Source: Aromatoleum toluclasticum ATCC 700605
GTDB lineage: Bacteria; Pseudomonadota; Gammaproteobacteria; Burkholderiales; Rhodocyclaceae
Assembly (NCBI RefSeq): GCF_000378245.1
Contig: NZ_KB899495.1
Coordinates: 153,113 to 217,112 of the forward strand
Direction: 5' to 3'
DNA length: 64,000 nt
Under the pieces are notes generated by a model, which saw only the letters and a program-made list of their open reading frames with translations, was not told where the DNA came from and ran no database searches. The position numbers and the translations under genes were made by a program. Positions 57,409-64,000 of the stretch are shown here, piece by piece. Within the stretch, counting starts at the first letter, position 1; every line of letters starts with the position of its first letter.

Positions 57409-58418
57409 CAGCGAGTCTCCGTCAGGGTGAGGATTTCGTATTCGAGTTCCGGCACGATGTGACCGGTAAGCGCGAGCATCAGCGAGCTCTCTTCGCCGCA
57501 CAGGTGGCGTTCGGCCTGCTGCACGGCGATCACGGCCCAGTTCAGATGCGCCATCACTTCCCAGTAGTGGATGTCCTCGCCTTCGAGGCGCCGGCCGGTG
57601 ACGCTCGCATAGCCGCGGTAGAAGTCTGCGCGCGCGCCGATGCCGCCCGCTTCGCCCTGTCCGCCGAAACGCCAGCACTTGGCGCAGAACCAGCCGACGT
57701 CCTCGAGCGCGTCGCCCCAGCCGGTGAATTCCCAGTCGAGGATCGCGGTGAGGCCGTTCTCGTCGACCATGTAGTTGCCGGTGCGGAAATCGCGGTGGCA
57801 CAGGACGAGTTCGCCGCGCTCGGGGGCATGGATTTCGAGCCAGCGCAGGCCCCATTCGAGCGCGGGGTGGGTGCTGCGGTGGCCGTCGAGGAAGCGGCGC
57901 ATGCGCGCGACGTGCTGCAGCGCGGGCGAGGAGCCGGGCGCGGGCAGGAAGGCGAGGTCCGTGCGCGGCGGGCGGATCGAGTGGATGCGCCCGAGCTCGG
58001 CGCCGAGGCGTTCGAGCAGCGCGCGCCGGTCGCCGCCGAGCGTCGCGTCGCGCACGACGAGGTGGGAGGCGGCGACGCCGCCGACGAAGCGCATGACGAA
58101 GAACTGTTTGCCGATGAGCGTCGCGTCGCGGCACAGCCACAGCGGCTCGGGCACGGTGACGCCGGCGGCGTGGGCGGCCTTGAGGAGCGCGAACTCTTCG
58201 GCGCGGCCGTGGCTGTTGGCGACGCCCGAGGGGGCGTCAGTGCGCACGACCAGCTTCAGTTCGGGGGCGAAGGGGCCGCCGCTGACGGCGGCGCGGATGA
58301 ACCAGTTTTCCTGGATCGAGCCGCCGGAGAGGAGCTTCGCTTCCTCGATCGCGACGCGCTCGGCGCCGGCCTGCTGCCCGATGAATGCTTCCAGCGCGCT
58401 GCGCATCGGTTCGTTCAT
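57408..58418 (-). CDS. APH-fold kinase, ACAD10/11-type
   Basis: A 336-residue APH-fold protein. It has the catalytic loop LVLCHRDFRTGNYM (HxDxxxxN) and the metal segment AILDWEFTGWGDALEDVGWF; N-lobe EAKLLSGGSIQENWFIRAAV with nucleotide loop, LKLVVRTDAP with the ATP lysine position taken by Arg in VVRTD, and ALLKAAHAAGVTVPEPLWLC. These segments follow the kinase part of ACAD10/11. The adjacent gene encodes an acyl-CoA dehydrogenase; in animals both are one protein that phosphorylates a 4-hydroxyacyl-CoA and then eliminates phosphate. Start: ATG of MNEPMRSALEAFIGQQ; a GTG three codons upstream is possible. Confidence 0.87.
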   Translation of the reverse strand: MNEPMRSALEAFIGQQAGAERVAIEEAKLLSGGSIQENWFIRAAVSGGPFAPELKLVVRTDAPSGVANSHGRAEEFALLKAAHAAGVTVPEPLWLCRDATLIGKQFFVMRFVGGVAASHLVVRDATLGGDRRALLERLGAELGRIHSIRPPRTDLAFLPAPGSSPALQHVARMRRFLDGHRSTHPALEWGLRWLEIHAPERGELVLCHRDFRTGNYMVDENGLTAILDWEFTGWGDALEDVGWFCAKCWRFGGQGEAGGIGARADFYRGYASVTGRRLEGEDIHYWEVMAHLNWAVIAVQQAERHLCGEESSLMLALTGHIVPELEYEILTLTETR

Positions 58419-58457
58419 GGTGTGCACACTCGTCGGTGGTTCGGAAATGGGTTCGTC

Positions 58458-59630
<1,173 letters not shown>

Positions 59631-59666
59631 GGTTTGGTTCGCTCCCTCGCGATGTGGCGCCAGTGG

Positions 59667-60518
59667 TCAGGCGTAGTTGAAGAAGCCGCGCCCGCTCTTG
59701 CGCCCGAGGAAGCCGGCATCGACCATTTCCTTGAGCAGCGGCGCGGGCCGGTATTTCGGGTCGTTGAAACCGGCCTGGAACATTTGCAGCACCGACAGCA
59801 TCGTGTCGAGGCCGATGAGGTCGGCGAGCGCGAGCGGGCCGATCGGCTGGTTGCAGCCGAGCTTCATGCCGGCGTCGATCTCCTCGGCCGACGCGAGCCC
59901 TTCCTGCAGCGCGAAAATCGCTTCGTTGATCATCGGGCACAGGATGCGGTTCACGGCGAAGCCGGGGCTGTTTTTGGCGACGATCGCGCTCTTGCCGATC
60001 GCGGCGACAAAGCTGCGCGCGGCGTCCACGGTTTCGGGCGCGGTGCATAGCCCCGGCACCAGTTCGACCAGCGCCATGACCGGCACCGGGTTGAAGAAGT
60101 GCATGCCGATGAAGCGCGCGGGACGTTTCGTCGCCGCGGCGAGGCGCGTCACCGACAGCGACGAGGTGTTGGTGGCGATCAGCGCGTCGGGGCCGACGAT
60201 CTCATCCACCTGGGCGAGGATCTTCAGCTTGAGCGCTTCGTTCTCGGTCGCCGCCTCGATCACGAGGTCGACGCGCGCGAGCGCGGCGTAGTCGGTGCTG
60301 CCGCGGATGCGGTCGAGGCACGCGGCCTTCTGCGCGGCCGTGAGCTGCCCTTTCTTGATCAGGCGCTCCAGGCTGCCGCCGATCGTCGCGATCGCCTTGT
60401 CCACCGCGTCTGCCGAGATGTCGACCAGGACGACGGACAGGCCCGCCGCCGCGCACACCTGGGCAATGCCGTTGCCCATCGTTCCCGCCCCGAGGATGCC
60501 TACCGTACCGATACCCAT
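59667..60518 (-). CDS. 3-hydroxyacyl-CoA (3-hydroxybutyryl-CoA type) dehydrogenase
   Basis: A 283-residue single-function dehydrogenase starting [20 protein letters not shown], with GGGAGCGAAAC before ATG. NAD loop GAGTMGNG, substrate segment [19 protein letters not shown] with the catalytic His, and [20 protein letters not shown] in the C-domain. It oxidises 3-hydroxyacyl-CoA to 3-ketoacyl-CoA with NAD. It lies between the thiolase and the ACAD10/11-type pair, so it performs the third step of a beta-oxidation round here. Its N-terminal part resembles the dehydrogenase half of the fusion at 841-2997. Confidence 0.94.
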   Translation of the reverse strand: MGIGTVGILGAGTMGNGIAQVCAAAGLSVVLVDISADAVDKAIATIGGSLERLIKKGQLTAAQKAACLDRIRGSTDYAALARVDLVIEAATENEALKLKILAQVDEIVGPDALIATNTSSLSVTRLAAATKRPARFIGMHFFNPVPVMALVELVPGLCTAPETVDAARSFVAAIGKSAIVAKNSPGFAVNRILCPMINEAIFALQEGLASAEEIDAGMKLGCNQPIGPLALADLIGLDTMLSVLQMFQAGFNDPKYRPAPLLKEMVDAGFLGRKSGRGFFNYA

Positions 60519-60563
60519 GTTTCGCTCCCACAATGAATGCTGCAGATGTCCGCCCGCCGCGGC

Positions 60564-61751
60564 TTACAGCCGCTCGAAGATCGCGGCGATGCCCTGTCCG
60601 CCGCCGATGCACATCGTCACCAGCGCGTAGCGCCCGCCCGTACGGTGCAGTTCGTAGATGGCCTTGGTGGTGATGATCGCGCCGGTCCCACCGACCGGAT
60701 GGCCGAGCGAGATGCCCGAGCCGTTGGGATTGACCTTGCGCGGATCGAAGCCCAGTTCGCGCGTCACGGCGCAGGCCTGGGCCGCAAAGGCCTCGTTCGA
60801 TTCGATGACGTCAAGGTCCTCGACCTTCAGGCCGGTGCGCTCCAGCACCAGACGCGTCGCGGGCACCGGGCCGATGCCCATGTAGAGCGGCTCGACGCCG
60901 GCATGGGCGTAGCCGACCAGGCGCGCGAGGGGCTTGAGGCCCAGCGCCGCAGCCCTGCCCGCTTCGGCGAGCACCACGGCGGCGGCGCCGTCGTTGAGGC
61001 CCGAGGCGTTGCCGGCGGTCACCGTGCCGCCGTCCTTGCGGAAGGCCGGCTTCATCGCCGCGAGCGACTCCATCGTCACGCCGGTGCGCACATGCTCGTC
61101 GGTATCGAACAGCGCAGTGCCGCCCTTGGTCTTCACTTGGACGGGGACGATCTGGTCCTTGAAGTAGCCCTCGACGATGGCGACCGCGGCACGGCGCTGG
61201 CTCTCCAGCGCGAGCGTGTCCTGCATCTCGCGCGTGATGCCGTAGCGCTCGGCGACGTTCTCCGCGGTGATGCCCATGTGCACCGGCTTCCACGGGTCGT
61301 GCAGGATGCCGTTCATGTAGTCGACGAGGCGCGCGTCGAGCATGCGCGCGCCCCAGCGCAGGTTCGGCACGGTGTAGGGGCCGCGGCTCATCGATTCGGC
61401 GCCCGCACCGATCGCGAGGTCGCAGTCGCCCAGGCGGATCGCCTGCGCCGCCGACACGATGGCCTGCAGGCCGGAGCCGCACAGGCGATTGACGTTGAAC
61501 GCCGGCACGGTCTCCGGGATGCCCGCATCCATCGCCGCGACGCGGCTCAGGTAGGCATCGCGCGGCTCGGTCGGGATCACGTTGCCCATCACGACGTGGC
61601 CGATCGCATCCGGCGCTGCGCCCGAACGCTCCAGCGCCGCCTTCACCGCGACCGTCGCCAGGTCCCCCAGCGGAATGTCCTTCAGCGACCCGCCGTAGGT
61701 TCCGATGGGAGTCCGGGCAGCTCCAAGCACGACTACTTCACGTTGCGACAT
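60564..61751 (-). CDS. Acetyl-CoA acetyltransferase / thiolase
   Basis: A 395-residue thiolase, first gene of its operon (AGGTGAAGAT before ATG). Nucleophile Cys in [16 protein letters not shown], His in [16 protein letters not shown] and the second reactive Cys in [17 protein letters not shown]. The CIGGGQG ending is of the biosynthetic/acetoacetyl-CoA thiolase type, unlike the CAAAGMA ending of the thiolase at 3025-4230. It cleaves a 3-ketoacyl-CoA, or acetoacetyl-CoA at the end of degradation. Operator 61818-61837 lies 67 bases upstream. Confidence 0.94.
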   Translation of the reverse strand: MSQREVVVLGAARTPIGTYGGSLKDIPLGDLATVAVKAALERSGAAPDAIGHVVMGNVIPTEPRDAYLSRVAAMDAGIPETVPAFNVNRLCGSGLQAIVSAAQAIRLGDCDLAIGAGAESMSRGPYTVPNLRWGARMLDARLVDYMNGILHDPWKPVHMGITAENVAERYGITREMQDTLALESQRRAAVAIVEGYFKDQIVPVQVKTKGGTALFDTDEHVRTGVTMESLAAMKPAFRKDGGTVTAGNASGLNDGAAAVVLAEAGRAAALGLKPLARLVGYAHAGVEPLYMGIGPVPATRLVLERTGLKVEDLDVIESNEAFAAQACAVTRELGFDPRKVNPNGSGISLGHPVGGTGAIITTKAIYELHRTGGRYALVTMCIGGGQGIAAIFERL

Positions 61752-61817
61752 ATCTTCACCTGCCTCGCGTATGGGTTATGACAATGTCGCCCGGCGCCGC
61801 GGCGACCGGACCGACAA

Positions 61818-61837
61818 AAACAATACTGTCTTGTTTG
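61818..61837. promoter_or_regulatory. Operator before the thiolase/kinase operon
   Basis: AAACAATACTGTCTTGTTTG, with outer arms as in class 1 and the inner CTTGTTTG as in class 2. It is intermediate between the two forms, which suggests a single regulator family reads them all. Confidence 0.5.
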
Positions 61838-61966
61838 TTTTACACATGGTAAGCCAGAACGGCCGTCCCAACAAGCCGCAGCGGCGTGCCGGATGCAGGG
61901 CCGGAAACGAACCCGCACCCGCTGCCACACCTGCCGGACCGGCAGACGGGCAGCACCGCGGCCCGT

Positions 61967-62998
61967 TCAGGCGCCCAGCGTCGCCACGTCGTCGTCGAGG
62001 CGCACCACCGTCTTGCCGGTGGTCTCGCCCGACATCAGGCGGATGAAGGCGGCCGGCGTATTCTCCAGACCGGTGGTGACGTTCTCGAGCGCCTTCAGCT
62101 GCCCGGACTTGATCCAGCCGGCGATACTCTCCTCGGCCTCGGCAAGAATCTCGGGATGCTCGAAGGCGAGAAAGCCGCGCATCGTGATGCGATGGACCAG
62201 CACCTGCCACAGGTTGCGCAGCGGATAGGGATCGCCCGCATTGTTGTAGTTGGCGACCATGCCGCACACGACGACGCGTCCGAAGTCGGCCATCAGCGGC
62301 AGCATCGTGTCGAGGACCCGTCCGCCGACGTTGTCGAAGTAGATATTCGCCCCGCCCGGGCAGGCCGCGCGGATCGCCCCGGCGAGGTCGTCGGTGGCGC
62401 GGTAATTCACCGCGGCGTCCATGCCGAGGCCGGTGACGATGTCCGCCTTGGCGGCACTGCCGACGATGCCGACGACCCGGTTGCCGCGCAGTTTGGCGAT
62501 CTGCCCGGCGACGCTGCCGACCGCTCCGGCCGCCGCGCTCACCACCACGGTTTCGCCGGAACGCATCTCGCCGATCTTCTGCAGGCCGATGTAGGCCGTA
62601 ATGCCCGACCAGCCCAGTGCGCCCATGTAGGCGGTGAGCGGGATCTGCGGGTCGACGCGAAGGTTCTCCATCGCGATGTTCGACGGGTTGAGGATCGAAT
62701 AACGCTCCCAGCCGACATAGCCGCGGCCGTAGTCGCCTTCGCGGAAAACGGGATTGCGCGACTTCACGACGCGGCCCAGCACCATCGTCGGAATCAGGCC
62801 GCCGATCTCGACCGGTTTCATGTAGCTCTCGCGGTCATCGAGCATCCCGCGCGTAGCCGGATCGATGGCGAACACCTTGTTCTCGATCAGCACCTCACCG
62901 TCCGCCAGTTCCCTCACCGGCTCCTCGACGAGGCGGAAGTTTTCCGGCACCGGCACCCCGGTCGGACGCGAATTCAGCACCACCCTGCGATTCAACAT
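61967..62998 (-). CDS. MDR-family NADPH-dependent alkenone/alkenal reductase
   Basis: A 343-residue zinc-free MDR enzyme starting MLNRRVVLNSRPTGVPVPEN with GGAGAAATGAC. It has VFAIDPATRGMLDD, GWSGITAYIGLQKIG, the loop VSAAAGAVGSVAGQIAKLRG, NIYFDNVGGRVLDTMLP and VVCGMVANYNN, as in CurA/LTB4DH enzymes that reduce the C=C of alpha,beta-unsaturated carbonyls. It is a paralogue of 34216-35274. It stands as a single gene with its own promoter region containing TATAAT (63113-63118 complement) and a class 3 operator, so it may respond to a different but related signal. Confidence 0.92.
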   Translation of the reverse strand: MLNRRVVLNSRPTGVPVPENFRLVEEPVRELADGEVLIENKVFAIDPATRGMLDDRESYMKPVEIGGLIPTMVLGRVVKSRNPVFREGDYGRGYVGWERYSILNPSNIAMENLRVDPQIPLTAYMGALGWSGITAYIGLQKIGEMRSGETVVVSAAAGAVGSVAGQIAKLRGNRVVGIVGSAAKADIVTGLGMDAAVNYRATDDLAGAIRAACPGGANIYFDNVGGRVLDTMLPLMADFGRVVVCGMVANYNNAGDPYPLRNLWQVLVHRITMRGFLAFEHPEILAEAEESIAGWIKSGQLKALENVTTGLENTPAAFIRLMSGETTGKTVVRLDDDVATLGA

Positions 62999-63112
62999 GT
63001 CATTTCTCCGTCGCGGTCCGGTCGCTGCGACCCGGCGCCTCATCAAAGTTTTTCCGGTGCGGGGATAACGGTCACGCGGCTGCATGGTGCGCCGAAAAAA
63101 CCCTGCCGACGG

Positions 63113-63136
63113 ATTATAATCCAGCCGACCGGTCGG
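63113..63136 (-). promoter_or_regulatory. Promoter -10 TATAAT with class 3 operator
   Basis: TATAAT on the minus strand (63113-63118) lies 7 bases from the perfect palindrome CCGACCGGTCGG (63125-63136). The palindrome would sit between -10 and -35, where a bound repressor blocks RNA polymerase; no good -35 is seen. Located 115 bases before the MDR reductase. Confidence 0.6.
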
Positions 63137-63151
63137 TCGTATATTTTTTGC

Positions 63152-63185
63152 TGTGCAGCGGACGCTTGCCTGCGCGCGCTGCACA
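63152..63185. other. 9-bp stem-loop after the SDR gene
   Basis: TGTGCAGCG and CGCTGCACA flank a 16-base loop just beyond the stop of the SDR ending at 63195. It is followed on the minus strand by GCAAAAAATAT rather than T residues, so it is not a textbook terminator, but may end or protect that transcript. Confidence 0.4.
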
Positions 63186-63194
63186 ACCATTTCG

Positions 63195-63989
63195 TCAGCG
63201 CGACGTGTCGGTCCCGTCCGCGAGCGCCGCGGCGATCTCGCTCATGCGCGGATTGCGCCGCAGCGTCAGGCCGCCATTGACCTGCAGGTTCTGACCGGTG
63301 ACGAAGCATTCGTCCGCTGCCAGCCACAGCGCCGCCTCGGCGACGTCGTCGGCGGTGCCGACGCGGCCGAGCGGATATTCGCGCCGGAACAGCTCGACCA
63401 GCGCCGGACTGGCGAAGGCGGACGCCGCCATGGGGGTGTCGGTGATCCCGGGCGAGATCGAGTTGGCGCGGATGCCCCGCTCGCCGAACTCGTTGGCGAC
63501 GCAGCGGATGACGTGGTCGATGCCGGCCTTGGTGCCCATGTAGGCGGCATGGTTGTCGAGCATGATGGTCGCCGTCGCCGACGAGATCTGGATGATCGAG
63601 CCGCCCTGCGTCATCGCCCGCACCGCTTCCTGGATGAACTGGAACGGTCCGGTGAATTGCACCGCGTTCATGTAGTCGAGGTCCTCGCGCGTGGTGTCGA
63701 GAAACGGTTTCAGCAGCCCGTAACCGGTGGCGTTGATGGCGACGTCGAGCCGTCCGAAACGCTTGACGGTGGCGTCGATCAGCGCCGCGACATCCGCCTC
63801 GCGCGTGATGTCGCACAGCGCATACGCGCCGCCGACCTCTTCGGCAAGCTGCTGCAGCGCCGCCGCACGACGGCCGGCCACCATCACCTTTGCCCCTTCG
63901 CGCGCGAAGCGCCGCGCGATCACCTGCCCCATGTTGTTGGCCCCCGCGGCCCCCAGCACCACCACCACCTTGCCCGCAACGCTGCCCAT
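63195..63989 (-). CDS. Short-chain dehydrogenase/reductase
   Basis: A 264-residue SDR starting MGSVAGKVVVVLGAAGANNM near the right edge (GCGAAAGGC before ATG). The cofactor loop GAAGANNMGQ is a G-x2-G-x4-G variant, followed by VMVAGRRAAAL (Arg-Arg, NADP-like); NNAG is changed to INATGYGL; SSATATI carries the Ser and YMGTK in AAYMGTKAGIDHV the Tyr/Lys. It is therefore complete in catalytic residues but unusual around the cofactor. Its upstream region is outside the window. Confidence 0.87.
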   Translation of the reverse strand: MGSVAGKVVVVLGAAGANNMGQVIARRFAREGAKVMVAGRRAAALQQLAEEVGGAYALCDITREADVAALIDATVKRFGRLDVAINATGYGLLKPFLDTTREDLDYMNAVQFTGPFQFIQEAVRAMTQGGSIIQISSATATIMLDNHAAYMGTKAGIDHVIRCVANEFGERGIRANSISPGITDTPMAASAFASPALVELFRREYPLGRVGTADDVAEAALWLAADECFVTGQNLQVNGGLTLRRNPRMSEIAAALADGTDTSR

Positions 63990-64000
63990 GCCTTTCGCTC

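Overview
This window is GC-rich DNA from a Gram-negative bacterium. It carries outer-membrane DUF1302/DUF1329 proteins, an RND/MMPL pump, a Tat-exported flavoprotein and a periplasmic c-type cytochrome. The gene mix (acyl-CoA beta-oxidation, short-chain dehydrogenases, DUF1302/DUF1329/Ycf48/MMPL set) suggests a betaproteobacterium, possibly Rhodocyclales (Azoarcus/Thauera-like). That assignment is inference from content only; no rRNA or housekeeping marker is present. Every gene I accept lies on the minus strand, so the window reads right to left as one long unidirectional catabolic supercluster of about 57 genes. I see no insertion sequence, tRNA, CRISPR array or phage gene.

Layout in transcription order. 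63989-63195: an SDR. 62998-61967: an MDR-type reductase. 61751-57004: thiolase, 3-hydroxyacyl-CoA dehydrogenase, acyl-CoA dehydrogenase, APH-type kinase and a small helical partner; the kinase plus dehydrogenase pair looks like a split version of eukaryotic ACAD10/ACAD11. 56560-55208: a periplasmic cache-domain protein and a universal stress protein. 55045-47357: an OYE-type Fe-S flavoenzyme, a double-hotdog dehydratase, a fused type III CoA-transferase, a TetR regulator and an MFS exporter. 46810-44652: a Tat-exported 3-ketosteroid-dehydrogenase-like flavoprotein with a c-type cytochrome. 44438-33434: an envelope module (DUF1302, DUF1329, Ycf48-like propeller, MMPL pump) followed by SDRs, an EthD-like protein and an MDR reductase. 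33108-27783: an SDR, an NTF2-fold protein, a second kinase-plus-partner pair and two paralogous barrel proteins of unknown role. 27584-18437: NTF2-fold proteins, a second OYE-type flavoenzyme, SDRs, a protein phosphatase and a divergent amidohydrolase. 18168-6336: an acyl-CoA ligase, two luciferase-like (LLM) oxidoreductases, a paired acyl-CoA dehydrogenase, then a full coenzyme F420 gene set (cofD, cofC, fbiC, npdG, cofE). 6212-358: two more LLM oxidoreductases, a thiolase, a bifunctional hydratase/dehydrogenase and a CBS protein. 216-1: the start of a flavoprotein running off the window.

Two things tie the operons together. First, nearly every operon has, in the gap before its first gene, a 18-20 bp inverted repeat of the form AAACCRACRYGTYKGTTTG or a close relative, while the window encodes one TetR-family regulator. 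This looks like a local regulon. Second, F420 synthesis, an NADPH:F420 reductase and four LLM enzymes sit inside the same regulated operons as acyl-CoA ligase, beta-oxidation and steroid-type redox enzymes. The likeliest reading is an inducible pathway for a hydrophobic cyclic or isoprenoid compound (steroid-, bile-acid- or terpenoid-like) with F420H2-dependent steps. The substrate cannot be read from the sequence, and no ring-cleaving dioxygenase or Rieske oxygenase is present here.
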